Shown: positions 18,749-28,823, counted from the stretch's first letter. The stretch: DNA of 64,000 nucleotides from Agaribacterium haliotis (GCF_002312815.1 NZ_NKQJ01000003.1:62001-126000); one strand, 5' to 3'. Notes: a model not told the origin generated them from the sequence alone. Numbers and translations are program-made.

Positions 18749-19387
18749 TTATAAAAATAACAACAGGCAAAAAATCGCCGCGGCAAAGGCCAGGCTCATA
18801 TGAATAACACCGCGAATACTGGCAATGGGCCCCATTTTTCCAAAGATTGCATTTAACTCAACAGCAATAATTAGCGCACACGCGATCCAAAAACCGAGAC
18901 CTAAACCCGAGGCTGCAACAAGGTAGTCGGCGCTGTAACCCAAGTGGGGCGAGGCCAGCATACAAAAGGCCATCGGCCCACTAAACAGGGCATTGCTGCG
19001 CGAAGCCAGCGCCGCTTTAGGCGCTGCCGCAGCGGCATCGCCATCGGCTAAACCGAGTACAATTTTCTGTTTTGGCCAGATAATGTGCCAGACGTTAAGC
19101 ATCATCAGCGTGCCCATTAGCGAGCCGAGTAAAATAAATTCGTTGACCAGGCTGGTATGAAATAAACCGACAAGTAAAAAGGCGCCTGTGGCAAAGGTAA
19201 ACAGTGCCGACCAGCGAAACCAGGCCAGCGCACGCGGGGCGAGCTTGGCTTTGGCATCACTCAGGCCTTCGGGGCTGGCTTCTTTAAAGTATTCGGTTTG
19301 AACAAAATTAAAATAAAACAGCAGGCCTATCCAGGTAATACCAAACAGTAAGTGTGCCCACTTAAACAAAAAAACAACAATTTCCAC
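18749..19387 (-). CDS. PuuD-like membrane domain protein (urate hydroxylase N-terminal domain only)
   Basis: This 212-residue polytopic membrane protein starts at a GTG with AGGGG about seven bases upstream. Features of the PuuD/DUF989 membrane domain are visible: HLLFGITWIGLLFYFNFVQ at the N-terminus, NVWHIIWPKQKIVLG in the middle, and conserved His residues in several helices (His12, His100-region, His148-region) that could hold haem. Known PuuD proteins are membrane urate oxidases with a C-terminal cytochrome c domain. Here the chain stops after the membrane part, with no CxxCH anywhere, and no purine catabolism genes are adjacent. The name therefore gives the fold; urate oxidation is not implied. 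Confidence 0.75.
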   Translation of the reverse strand: MEIVVFLFKWAHLLFGITWIGLLFYFNFVQTEYFKEASPEGLSDAKAKLAPRALAWFRWSALFTFATGAFLLVGLFHTSLVNEFILLGSLMGTLMMLNVWHIIWPKQKIVLGLADGDAAAAAPKAALASRSNALFSGPMAFCMLASPHLGYSADYLVAASGLGLGFWIACALIIAVELNAIFGKMGPIASIRGVIHMSLAFAAAIFCLLLFL

Positions 19388-19591
19388 GATCTACCCCTAA
19401 GTTATCTCAAAAAGAGCCTCTATGTGGGCCCCTGTTGTTACAAGCGCGCCAAGTATCCCAAAAAAGCCTCCGCAGAGGAAATGTTAGAACAGCGTTTCGT
19501 TCCCCTGCGCGGGGGAAAGAGCTGCTTTATCTCCTCCCGTCATACCGTGCGACTGAAAATTTTTCAAAAAAAATACAGAAAGCTAATAGAT

Positions 19592-19622
19592 AAAAAAAGA
19601 GCGGCCAAAGCCGCTCTTTTTT
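19592..19622. terminator. Terminator after sodB, symmetric
   Basis: An 8-bp perfect stem pairs AGAGCGGC (19598-19605) with GCCGCTCT (19610-19617) around CAAA. It is flanked by an A-run on the left and T-run on the right, so it can act in both directions. On the minus strand it lies 52 bases after sodB and would end that transcript before the PuuD-like gene. The rest of 19388-19673 shows no convincing gene. Confidence 0.85.
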
Positions 19623-19673
19623 CAGCTGCACCGCTACAAACTGCGGCTATAGCTTATAGGTTCATTAATGAAC

Positions 19674-20255
19674 TTAGGCAAAGTTAGCGTTAACAAACTC
19701 CCAGTTCACCAGCGCCCAGAACGCATCCATATAAGCAGGGCGGGCGTTGCGGTAGTCGATGTAATAAGCGTGCTCCCACAGATCAACAGTCAAAAGAGGA
19801 GTAACTCCGTCTTCAGTCAGTGGCGTGGCGGCATTTGAGGTGTTAACAATAGCGACTGAACCGTCAGCTTTTTTCACCAACCAAGTCCAGCTGGAGCCAA
19901 AATTGTTAATCGCAGAGTTAGTAAACTCTTCTTTGAACTTGTCGAACGAACCAAAGGCGGCATCAATCGCGGCAGCGATTGCGCCAGTAGCTGCGCCACC
20001 GGCATTAGGTGCCAGACAGTTCCAGTAGAACGTGTGGTTCCAGATTTGAGCAGCGTTATTAAATACACCACCGGAAGAAGACTTAACCACTTCTTCCAGG
20101 CTCTTACCTTCAAATTCAGTTCCTGGAACCAGGCCATTTAACTTGGTGACATAGGTCTGGTGGTGTTTGCCGTAGTGAAACTCCAGAGTTTCTTTGGAAA
20201 TATGCGGCTCGAGCGCGTCCATAGCGTAAGGCAAGGCAGGTAATTCAAAAGACAT
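19674..20255 (-). CDS. sodB: Iron superoxide dismutase
   Basis: SodB (193 residues) converts superoxide to peroxide and oxygen in the cytoplasm. Metal ligands fall in [10 protein letters not shown] (His ~27), [12 protein letters not shown] (His ~74) and [16 protein letters not shown] (Asp ~157, His ~161). The iron type is suggested by [13 protein letters not shown] and [11 protein letters not shown], both typical of FeSOD rather than MnSOD. The length is exact for the family. It is monocistronic, bounded by the symmetric terminator at 19592-19622 downstream and a 147-base spacer upstream. No convincing Fur box was found by eye. Confidence 0.96.
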   Translation of the reverse strand: MSFELPALPYAMDALEPHISKETLEFHYGKHHQTYVTKLNGLVPGTEFEGKSLEEVVKSSSGGVFNNAAQIWNHTFYWNCLAPNAGGAATGAIAAAIDAAFGSFDKFKEEFTNSAINNFGSSWTWLVKKADGSVAIVNTSNAATPLTEDGVTPLLTVDLWEHAYYIDYRNARPAYMDAFWALVNWEFVNANFA

Positions 20256-20402
20256 GGTTTAATCTCTATCTGGATGTTGTAGTTTGAGCAACAAGGCCCA
20301 CGAAAAGCCCCGCAATAATAGCAAAGTTCTTGTTATAGATCAGAATTGATTAGCACAATGCCCTCCATAGCTGGGCGCTATGTAGCGGCCGTTGCCTGCG
20401 CC

Positions 20403-21671
20403 TTAGTCTACTGCGCCGCGCACACGCGAGCCAGATTTGCAAAAACCGACACAAACACAAGCGCCGCCTAAGGATGCGGAGCGCTCAAAACTCAAGGCCA
20501 AACCCTGCCAATGGGCAATGCGCTCAACAATGGCCAAGCCCATGCCGTGACCACGGCTCTGCGGCCCACGCCAAAACGGTTTACACAAGTGCTGAAGCAA
20601 GGCCTCATCAAAACCCGGGCCGTCGTCTTCGACTCTCAACAATAAATCGCCGCCCTGGCCGAGCAAGCTCAAACTCACCTGAGCCTTAGCGTGAGCCATC
20701 GCGTTGACCACAAGGTTGCTGAGCATCATGCGCAGATAAGCTCTATCGCCTTGGTAGACACTATCGTGCACATCTATATGCAGCTCAATGTTGATTTCAT
20801 CAGCCGCGTGCTCAAGCTTTAAATCTCGAAGCAGTTCTTTTAAATCGACATCTTCAGATTTAAATGTCAGGTGGGCCTCATCGAGGCGGGCGTACTGCAG
20901 CAACAGCTCGATCAGGCGTTCCATCGCCTCGAGATCGCGATTGACTCGCTCGGCATACACTTCGCGGCGCTGCGCATCTTCGCTACTGGCGAGGGCTTCC
21001 AAGCCAAAACGCAGGCGCGCCAAGGGTGTTTTAAGGTCGTGGGAAACCGCACGGCTAAGAAGCTTGTTGTCATTGACCAGGCGCTCGATCCTGTCGGCCA
21101 TGCGATTAAACTCCGCGGCAAGCTGCTTGACATAGGAGCGCGACGAACTGGGTACGCGTATGCCAAGTTGACCACTGCCGTAAGCCTGAGTGGCTCGCGC
21201 GAGCATATTCAAATCACGAATCAGCGGCCACAAACTCAGCAGCACAGCAAAACTCAAACCGCCGTAAAACAAAAGCGTTAGGCCTAAGCGCGGCGACCAC
21301 GGCTGGGCCTTTTCCACCGGCCAGGGCAGCGCCAACACCTGTTTGCTTGCCGACAGATAAATATGCGCCTGCACTTCATCCTGGCCCTCGAGCACCAGCG
21401 GCTGGCCCCGTAAAAAAGCGGTTTTAATACCGGGCGGCAGCGGAAAGTCTTCGAGTGCGATCAATTCCATACCGCGGGCTCGCACTGCGCCTGGCAACTG
21501 CTCAGCGGGCAGCTCAACAAGCTCGGCAACGCTGGCCAATACCTTGAGGTGGGGGTCGAACAGAGCTTCATCACTAGTCGGCCCGCGGCTGTGTAAATGA
21601 CTAAACAGCCACCCCATCACCACACTGCTGAGCACAACACTCAACAGCAATGTAATACTTAGGCGCTGCAC
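20403..21671 (-). CDS. RstB-like sensor histidine kinase
   Basis: This 422-residue kinase has a membrane helix at ~5-25, a short periplasmic domain ~27-125, a second helix ~130-150, a HAMP segment (~150-205), HisKA with His211 in SRAVSHDLKTPLARL, and HATPase with NLVVNAMAHA, VEDDGPGF and GHGMGLAIV. The domain plan and the short sensor are like RstB. The GTG start directly follows the TAG stop of the response regulator gene (TAG-GTG), so the two are translationally coupled. It is the last gene of the mipA-DUF3019-regulator-kinase operon. The ligand is unknown; the exported MipA and DUF3019 products encoded upstream are candidates for a linked envelope function. Confidence 0.92.
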   Translation of the reverse strand: MQRLSITLLLSVVLSSVVMGWLFSHLHSRGPTSDEALFDPHLKVLASVAELVELPAEQLPGAVRARGMELIALEDFPLPPGIKTAFLRGQPLVLEGQDEVQAHIYLSASKQVLALPWPVEKAQPWSPRLGLTLLFYGGLSFAVLLSLWPLIRDLNMLARATQAYGSGQLGIRVPSSSRSYVKQLAAEFNRMADRIERLVNDNKLLSRAVSHDLKTPLARLRFGLEALASSEDAQRREVYAERVNRDLEAMERLIELLLQYARLDEAHLTFKSEDVDLKELLRDLKLEHAADEINIELHIDVHDSVYQGDRAYLRMMLSNLVVNAMAHAKAQVSLSLLGQGGDLLLRVEDDGPGFDEALLQHLCKPFWRGPQSRGHGMGLAIVERIAHWQGLALSFERSASLGGACVCVGFCKSGSRVRGAVD

Positions 21672-22382
21672 CTACCAGGGCTCCCCAACAAACACATAAC
21701 CCTGGCCCCATATCGTTTTAATTTGCTGAGCTTCGCCTCCCGGGTCGCCGAGTTTTTTACGCAGGCGCGATATACGCACATCGATGGAGCGATCAAAACC
21801 GTCGTATTCGATACCGCGCAGCTCTGCCACTAAGTCTGTGCGCGAAACCACTTTGCCGGCGCGGCAGGCGAGCGCCCACAGCACATCAAATTCATTGCCC
21901 GTCAGCTTGATGCCGGCGCCGGCCAAGCTAACTCGCTTGGCATCGGCATCGAGCTGCAACTTGCCAAATTCAAGGTGTTTGACGCAGCCCTCGTCGCTGT
22001 CGCCAGAGCGGCGCAGCAGTGCTTTAATGCGCGCCAGCAGCAGGCGCGGACGCACGGGTTTTTGAATATAGTCATCAGCGCCCAACTCAAAACTCAACAG
22101 CTCATCTTGCTCTTCACCGGAGGCTGTCATCATCAGAATCGGGCTTTTATAAAATTCTCGCAGCTCCCGGCACACTTCAAAGCCGTCTTTGTGTGGCAGG
22201 CGAATGTCGAGCACAACCAGCGCCGGCATATCGGCTTCGACTAAGTCTCGAACCAAATCCCCGCGGTTGGCAAGACTGACCTCAAAACCGTGCTCACACA
22301 GGTAATCGTAAATCCACAGGGCCAGAGACTCATCATCTTCAACCACCAGTATGTGCTCATCCGCCACTAAAACAGCCTCCAT
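21672..22382 (-). CDS. RstA-like OmpR-family response regulator
   Basis: This 236-residue regulator has a receiver domain (~10-125) with the acidic pocket VVEDDES, phospho-acceptor Asp59 in VVLDIRLPHKDG and the switch Lys in IQKPVRPRLL. A winged-helix OmpR/PhoB DNA-binding domain follows (~140-232) with LTGNEFDVLWAL and RSIDVRISRLRKKLGD. The sequence style and operon context are close to RstA. Its first 16 bases overlap the end of the DUF3019 gene. Two near-matches to the E. coli RstA box lie upstream of this operon at 23679-23692 and 23723-23736, which is consistent with autoregulation; this is inference from motif similarity. Confidence 0.93.
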   Translation of the reverse strand: MEAVLVADEHILVVEDDESLALWIYDYLCEHGFEVSLANRGDLVRDLVEADMPALVVLDIRLPHKDGFEVCRELREFYKSPILMMTASGEEQDELLSFELGADDYIQKPVRPRLLLARIKALLRRSGDSDEGCVKHLEFGKLQLDADAKRVSLAGAGIKLTGNEFDVLWALACRAGKVVSRTDLVAELRGIEYDGFDRSIDVRISRLRKKLGDPGGEAQQIKTIWGQGYVFVGEPW

Positions 22383-22810
22383 CCGGTAGAAATTTTCTTA
22401 GTGCGTTTATAGACCCAGACCAACTCGAGTTCGGCCTCGGCGAGGCTGCGTATTTTTCCCTGCTCTACCAACTCAAAATTCCAGGCCTTGCTGTCGGCAA
22501 ACTCAAGTTTCATTTGCCCCTGACGCAGCCCCTGCCAGCACTGCAACACACCGGGGCCATCGAGCACCTGCAAACAGTAGTCGCCCACTTCCGGCGTCTG
22601 CCAACTTACCGTCAACTTTTGGTAGCAATCCTGCCCCCGGTGCAGGGCGATACAGCGGTTGGGCTGCACATCTAATACCACAGCGCTATCGAGCATTGCA
22701 GGCTCTGCCGCTACTATGCTCGCAGCCAAATACAGAAAAGCAGCAAGGGCTAAGCCCCCAGCTTTTGCCAGCGCGCGATACAACATAAATAGACAGCTCG
22801 GCTCGGGCAT
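22367..22810 (-). CDS. DUF3019 exported protein
   Basis: This 147-residue protein has a signal peptide (hydrophobic ~17-34, ending near IVAAEP). A short domain with three conserved-looking Cys follows: RCIALHRGQDCYQKLTV, YCLQVLDG and LQCWQG, then the C-terminal WRLF. This fits DUF3019, a small periplasmic family in marine gammaproteobacteria that tends to accompany RstAB-like systems and MipA. Two disulfides are plausible in the periplasm. Function is unknown. It begins four bases after mipA and overlaps the regulator gene by 16 bases, so its expression is tightly tied to the two-component pair. An alternative ATG at 22786 would shorten the signal peptide. Confidence 0.78.
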   Translation of the reverse strand: MPEPSCLFMLYRALAKAGGLALAAFLYLAASIVAAEPAMLDSAVVLDVQPNRCIALHRGQDCYQKLTVSWQTPEVGDYCLQVLDGPGVLQCWQGLRQGQMKLEFADSKAWNFELVEQGKIRSLAEAELELVWVYKRTKKISTGWRLF

Positions 22811-22814
22811 GGCG

Positions 22815-23624
22815 CTAAAAAATAACGTAGTTAAAAGTTATAAAGACATAGCTTTCGTTGTAGTCGTCAACAACGGGGCTTTCGCGAACAGACTCGGGGT
22901 ATTGATCGAGGCCGGCATAAGCGCGAAAGACAAAGCGCTCGGACAGCGGATAGGTCGCGCCGGCTAAAATGCTCGCCTGCGTGGACGCACTGGCTCGAAA
23001 TTCTGGCGTGTCGTAATCACTCTGAGCTTTGCTGACACCGAACCAGTAGTTATTCGTGCTTTCAGAGTTATATTGCACACTGCCAATAGCGTGCACAAGC
23101 CAGTTTTTTAACTGCCAGGCGCGCCCGAGCCTAACCGTGCTAACCGTACCGTGCTGACCGTAAATATCGTTAACCAGGCGAAACTGCAGAACCGACGGGC
23201 CAAAGTAGCGTGTCACTCTGACACCTGCGCCACTGTAGAGCGTATCCCTGTCTATGCCGTCGTCTTCATCGACAACGTCCCCCGAGACACTGGCCAGCAA
23301 TAAATCGACCAGCCACTCTTCGTTGTGCCACAGATTAAAGCCGACGTTTAAACCATCTTGGGTGGCCTGCGCGGCCTCAAAAAATAGCGCGCGGTAGCGA
23401 AACTCGCCGGCGAAACTTAAATCGCCAACCCAATCTTCATAGCTCGTTTGCAACAGGTGTCGCGGGGTATTTACATAACCGGCGCCGAGGCCGAGCTCCA
23501 GATAACCACCATCGGTGAGTTCGTGCTGGCCTTGATCGCGGACACTGTTGGCGATGTCTTGCGCCAAGCTCAGGCACGAACACAACAAACACAACAGTGC
23601 CAAGCTTAGCTGTTTAAAGATCAT
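22815..23624 (-). CDS. MipA/OmpV family outer-membrane protein
   Basis: This 269-residue protein has a signal peptide (QLSLALLCLLCSCLSLAQ) and a beta-barrel pattern of alternating aromatic strands: GYLELGLGAGYVNTPRHLLQTSYEDW, FRYRALFFEAAQATQDGLNVG, and the end FITFNYVIF with terminal Phe. MipA was described as a scaffold for murein enzymes in E. coli, but most MipA/OmpV members, often controlled by adjacent two-component systems, have unclear roles. It is the first gene of the operon leading to the RstAB-like pair and is divergent from a TonB-dependent receptor. A candidate RstA-type box on the minus strand lies 55 bases before its start, with TACACT at 23653-23658 as a possible -10. Confidence 0.85.
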   Translation of the reverse strand: MIFKQLSLALLCLLCSCLSLAQDIANSVRDQGQHELTDGGYLELGLGAGYVNTPRHLLQTSYEDWVGDLSFAGEFRYRALFFEAAQATQDGLNVGFNLWHNEEWLVDLLLASVSGDVVDEDDGIDRDTLYSGAGVRVTRYFGPSVLQFRLVNDIYGQHGTVSTVRLGRAWQLKNWLVHAIGSVQYNSESTNNYWFGVSKAQSDYDTPEFRASASTQASILAGATYPLSERFVFRAYAGLDQYPESVRESPVVDDYNESYVFITFNYVIF

Positions 23625-23678
23625 AAACCTTCCTTCATATCGTACTCGGCGCAGTGTAAGTCAGCCGCGACGATAAAA

Positions 23679-23692
23679 TGTAACAAATTGTA
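23679..23692 (-). promoter_or_regulatory. RstA-box-like site facing mipA
   Basis: Read on the minus strand the bases are TACAATTTGTTACA, one mismatch from the E. coli RstA box TACATNTNGTTACA. The site lies 55 bases before the mipA start, with a possible -10 (TACACT, plus-strand 23653-23658) in between. An RstA-like regulator is encoded in the same operon. Confidence 0.55.
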
Positions 23693-23722
23693 AACACAAC
23701 ACGCTCTGAGCTTCAGCGTTCA

Positions 23723-23736
23723 TACATGCTGTTACA
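23723..23736 (+). promoter_or_regulatory. RstA-box-like site facing the TonB receptor gene
   Basis: The plus strand reads TACATGCTGTTACA, again one mismatch from TACATNTNGTTACA. A TATACA at 23756-23761 would be the -10, placing the box over a poor -35, as for activated promoters. The start of the receptor gene is at 23802. Confidence 0.55.
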
Positions 23737-23801
23737 GTTTCCAGGTTGCAGTTTCTATACATTAAGCGCTGTGATTTCGGCAAGCTCAAAAGGATAACAG
23801 C

Positions 23802-25868
23802 ATGTACCGCCAACTCAGTTTTATCGCGCTCGGACTTTGCACCAGCGCATATGTAGGCGCCGATGATAAACAAAGCGGCGAGACAAGCAACGATAGCGAA
23901 GCGAGCACACTGATGGAAGAAACGCTCGTTATGCACCGGCGTCGCGACGGCGACTATAACTTCATTACCGAAGATACGGAAAAGCTGGTCGACACCGCCG
24001 GAGCGCTAGGCGACCCACTAAGTGCAGTATTTGCTTTGCCCGGCGTGGTCTACGGCAGCGGCGGACAAGAGCCCGCTGTGCGCGGCTCGAGCCCCGCCGA
24101 CAACGCCTACGTTGTCGATTTTTTACCGGCGACACATATCTTTCACGAATTTGGCGTATCGGTTTTTAGCGAATTTACCCTGCACAGCTTTGATATGTAT
24201 TCAGCTGGCTTTGGCCCAGAATACGGCAATGCCACCGGCGCTATTTTTGATATTAAATTACGCAAACCGCGGCAACAGGAACTGAGTACAATTATTGACT
24301 TCTCGATGCTAAGGTCGGGCATCTTTGTCGAAAGTGCCGTCACTGAAAACTCGGCATTTTACGTTAACGTACGCCGCAGCCTGCTCGATGTGTTTGTCTC
24401 CGCCGAAGATGCCTCGGACGAAGACGAAGGCATTGTGCTCAAAAGTGTGCCCCAGGATCAGGACTACCTGATTAAATACAGCTGGGATATTAACGACTAC
24501 AACAATCTAAGCATCAGCGCCAATGGCGCCGGTGACAATGCCGAGGCCGAGCTCACCGAAGAAGCGGATTTTGTCGCCAGCAACCCCGATTTTGCCGGCG
24601 ATGCCAAACTCGAAAGCGGCGCGCAGGGCCAAAGCATAGTTTGGCAGCGGCACGACGATAACAAGCGCCGTTTCATGCTCGCAGCCGGCAACTTAGAAGA
24701 TGAAGAAAACCTACGCTGGGGCGATGACTACAAACAGGACATCAACTACAGCCAACAAACGCTAAAAGCCGAGTTCAGTCAGCCTATTAACAGCGCACTT
24801 GCGTATTCCATCGGCGGCCAATATGCCAACAACACGGTTGATTACAATGTCGACCAAATTTTGTTTGTCTGCACCGAATTCGACCCGGACTGCGACACCA
24901 GCCGCCGCGAACGCATCACGGAAAAAGACTCACAAAATTATATTGAGCAATATTATTTTGCCAACGCCCTGTGGACACCAACAGATCGTTTTGACTTTGA
25001 GCTTGGCGCCCAATACCAGAGCAATGACTACACCAACGAAGATTTTGTGCACCCGCGCCTGTCTGCCAGTTTTGCCCTGACCGACAGCACGCGCCTAAAC
25101 GCCCGCTACGGTAGCTACAATCGCTTCCCGGATCTGGAAACGGTGCTGCCTGAAACAGGTAACCCCGATCTGCCATCACCAACCGCGCAGCACTATACAC
25201 TTGGCGTTGTACAAGATTTTGGCGAAGACTGGAGCCTCAGTGTAGAAACTTATTACAAAGAACTCGAAAACCTGCCGCTCGCGCTCAGCGAAGAGAACGA
25301 CAGCGACAACCAGCGCTATATTGCCGATACCAGCGGCAAGGCCTACGGCGTCGACATCATGCTTAATAAAAACTTAAGCGACAACTGGTACAGCTGGGTT
25401 GCCCTGAGCATGGCTAAAAGCGAACGTACCAACGGCCAAACGCTCACCACCCAGGATTACAACCTCGATACACCGCTTATTTTTAACTGGGTAATGAACT
25501 GGCAGGCAACGCGCTCGCTTAATTTAGGCTGGCGCTGGTCTGTGCGCAGCGGTGAAGCTTATACACCCATTATCGGTGTACAGGAAAACCCGTATTTTGA
25601 AGATTCTGTGCTGCCGATTTACGGCGAGGCTTACTCCGACCGCCTGCCCAACTACAACCGCCTCGACTTGAGAATGAAATGGGACTTCCAAAGCTTTGGC
25701 AAAGACAGCGCACTGATTGTCGACATTATCAACGCGCTGAACCACGACAACGTTGACGAGCGCAATTTAGATTACGACAAAGTCAATCAGCCCGGCGACA
25801 AGCCTGTCACCATCGACACCGTTGGTCTCGGCTTTACCCCAGCGTTGACCTACCGCTTAATTTTGTAA
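23802..25868 (+). CDS. TonB-dependent receptor
   Basis: This 688-residue outer-membrane receptor has a signal peptide (~1-20), a short acidic linker, and a plug domain (~40-170) with LPGVVYGSGGQEPAVRGSSP and GPEYGNATGAIFDI. A 22-strand-type barrel follows, with extracellular loops rich in Asp/Glu. AAGGA precedes the ATG by seven bases. The barrel end LTYRLIL lacks the usual terminal Phe/Trp. No TonB box can be named with certainty. The substrate is unknown. It diverges from the MipA/DUF3019/two-component operon and has its own RstA-type box, so it is likely a target of that system. A terminator follows at 25933-25975. Confidence 0.88.
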   Translation: MYRQLSFIALGLCTSAYVGADDKQSGETSNDSEASTLMEETLVMHRRRDGDYNFITEDTEKLVDTAGALGDPLSAVFALPGVVYGSGGQEPAVRGSSPADNAYVVDFLPATHIFHEFGVSVFSEFTLHSFDMYSAGFGPEYGNATGAIFDIKLRKPRQQELSTIIDFSMLRSGIFVESAVTENSAFYVNVRRSLLDVFVSAEDASDEDEGIVLKSVPQDQDYLIKYSWDINDYNNLSISANGAGDNAEAELTEEADFVASNPDFAGDAKLESGAQGQSIVWQRHDDNKRRFMLAAGNLEDEENLRWGDDYKQDINYSQQTLKAEFSQPINSALAYSIGGQYANNTVDYNVDQILFVCTEFDPDCDTSRRERITEKDSQNYIEQYYFANALWTPTDRFDFELGAQYQSNDYTNEDFVHPRLSASFALTDSTRLNARYGSYNRFPDLETVLPETGNPDLPSPTAQHYTLGVVQDFGEDWSLSVETYYKELENLPLALSEENDSDNQRYIADTSGKAYGVDIMLNKNLSDNWYSWVALSMAKSERTNGQTLTTQDYNLDTPLIFNWVMNWQATRSLNLGWRWSVRSGEAYTPIIGVQENPYFEDSVLPIYGEAYSDRLPNYNRLDLRMKWDFQSFGKDSALIVDIINALNHDNVDERNLDYDKVNQPGDKPVTIDTVGLGFTPALTYRLIL

Positions 25869-25932
25869 GCTGCGACGACCCAGCTAGGGTCTGTTAACAC
25901 TAATTTGCATGTGTTCACCATGTGATCACTTT

Positions 25933-25975
25933 CCAGGGCTTGGCAATCATTGTTATTGTAGGCCCTGGTTTTTTT
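25933..25975 (+). terminator. Rho-independent terminator of the TonB receptor gene
   Basis: CCAGGGC (25933-25939) pairs with GCCCTGG (25962-25968) over a 22-base loop, followed by seven T (25969-25975). It lies 65 bases after the receptor stop. Confidence 0.8.
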
Positions 25976-26015
25976 AGCTATGGCCAAATAAGCAAATGAA
26001 ACAAAATTAGCAGCA

Positions 26016-26681
26016 ATGTTTATCAGTGTTCACACCCAGGCGTTAATGTTTTATTTGCCGGCAGCGCTTAGCCTCGCACTTTTGCTGCTGAGTTTTTACA
26101 AAGCCGGCTGGAGCCAACTGTGGGCATGCAGTATGCGCCTGCATATGGCCTTCGGCAGCGGCCTTAGCCTCGCCTTGGCATGGAAGTTCCTCGCCTTTAG
26201 CATTAACGATGTGTTTATTTTGGCCCTGGGTTTTGTGGTCAGCCTCAGCCTTATTTTTGGTTTTTATTTCAGTCTTATAATCGGTGCTTTAGCGCTGATA
26301 TTTTTGCACTTAATCAGCCCCCTGCCGTGGCAAAACATCGCCTTTCACTTTGTTGTCTGTGTTGTTGTGCCGGCAAGTCTGGCGAGTAGCCTGTTGCGAT
26401 TATTGGAAAAAACACCGGGGCTTAATTTATTTTTTTACACGCTCGGCCTGGGTTTTGTTGCAGCGATGCTCGCAAGCCTTGCCACAGGTATCAGCGCACT
26501 TGCAATTTTTTACGCGTTAAACTCAACGCTCTACTGGCCCGCCTGGGACCACCGCGAGTATTTTTTCCTGCTCGCCTTCCCCCAGGGTTTTTGCAACGGC
26601 ATGCTGATCAGCGCCCTTGCCATCTGGCGACCAGACTTATTAAAAACCTTCGACGAAAAACGCTGGTTAGACCAGAAATAA
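26016..26681 (+). CDS. CbiM-like energy-coupling-factor transporter permease component, orphan
   Basis: This ~221-residue protein is almost wholly hydrophobic, with six or seven predicted membrane helices. The C-terminal AFPQGFCNGMLISALAIWRPD followed by TFDEKRWL is very like the end of the small CbiM-related ECF permeases common in gammaproteobacteria. CbiM/NikM proteins are the substrate-binding membrane part of cobalt and nickel importers. Here the usual N-terminal metal-binding His of true CbiM (MHIxxG) is absent, and no ATPase (CbiO) or CbiQ gene is adjacent. Function is therefore open. The start could be 26016 or the in-frame ATG at 26046. No cobalamin riboswitch was recognised upstream. 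Confidence 0.7.
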   Translation: MFISVHTQALMFYLPAALSLALLLLSFYKAGWSQLWACSMRLHMAFGSGLSLALAWKFLAFSINDVFILALGFVVSLSLIFGFYFSLIIGALALIFLHLISPLPWQNIAFHFVVCVVVPASLASSLLRLLEKTPGLNLFFYTLGLGFVAAMLASLATGISALAIFYALNSTLYWPAWDHREYFFLLAFPQGFCNGMLISALAIWRPDLLKTFDEKRWLDQK

Positions 26682-26713
26682 ATACAGCGTCGCTGCCAAA
26701 CCAAGCAGGCAAC

Positions 26714-26750
26714 AAAAAAGCCCGCAAACATAAGCTTGCGGGCTTTTTTT
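26714..26750. terminator. Bidirectional terminator between the CbiM-like gene and groEL
   Basis: An 8-bp stem pairs GCCCGCAA (26720-26727) with TTGCGGGC (26736-26743). An A-run precedes it and a T-run follows, so it can end both the plus-strand permease transcript and the convergent groEL transcript. Confidence 0.9.
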
Positions 26751-26829
26751 AGACTCTATGGGATAGAGCTGGGGGGATTACATCGCCGCTCTCGCACGTC
26801 CATGTGCTACACGGCATTCGTAAGTCCGT

Positions 26830-28497
<1,668 letters not shown>

Positions 28498-28532
28498 TTA
28501 AGTGGAATTGGGATCAGTGAAATAAAGCGTTC

Positions 28533-28823
28533 TTATTCGACGATCGCTTTGATGTCGCTTTCGCTGAGGATAACCAGCTCTTCGCCACCTACCTCAATGG
28601 TGTCGCTGCCGGCGTATTTGCCGAAAACAACAGTGTCGCCCACTTTCACGTCAACAGGGCGAACTTCACCGTTGTCCAGAACGCGACCGTTGCCAACAGC
28701 AACGACTTCACCTTGGTTGGGCTTTTCTTTCGCGGAACCAGGAAGAACGATGCCGCCTGCGGTCTTTTCTTCCTCTTCCTTGCGGCGAACCACAACGCGA
28801 TCGTGTAAAGGACGGATATTCAT
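28533..28823 (-). CDS. groS: Co-chaperonin GroES
   Basis: GroES (96 residues from the ATG at 28823) is the heptameric lid of Gro[22 protein letters not shown] is the standard start, followed by the mobile loop [20 protein letters not shown] and the end [18 protein letters not shown]. The start at 28823 is supported by GGAGAG about seven bases upstream; a longer frame to 28850 adds nine unusual residues. It is the first gene of the groESL operon. Confidence 0.99.
   Translation of the reverse strand: MNIRPLHDRVVVRRKEEEEKTAGGIVLPGSAKEKPNQGEVVAVGNGRVLDNGEVRPVDVKVGDTVVFGKYAGSDTIEVGGEELVILSESDIKAIVE

Noticed and set aside
19352-19687. 111-codon plus-strand frame across the spacer between the PuuD-like gene and sodB
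   Set aside because: It runs straight through the terminator hairpin and into the 3' end of sodB, has no ribosome site, and its translation shows no domain pattern.
20256-20402. Fur box or strong promoter before sodB
   Set aside because: Only partial hexamers were found with wrong spacing; no 19-base Fur-like palindrome was visible.
25885-25920. GGGTCTGTTAACACTAATT after the TonB receptor, which resembles an insertion-sequence end
   Set aside because: No matching inverted repeat at a second position, no transposase gene and no target duplication were found.
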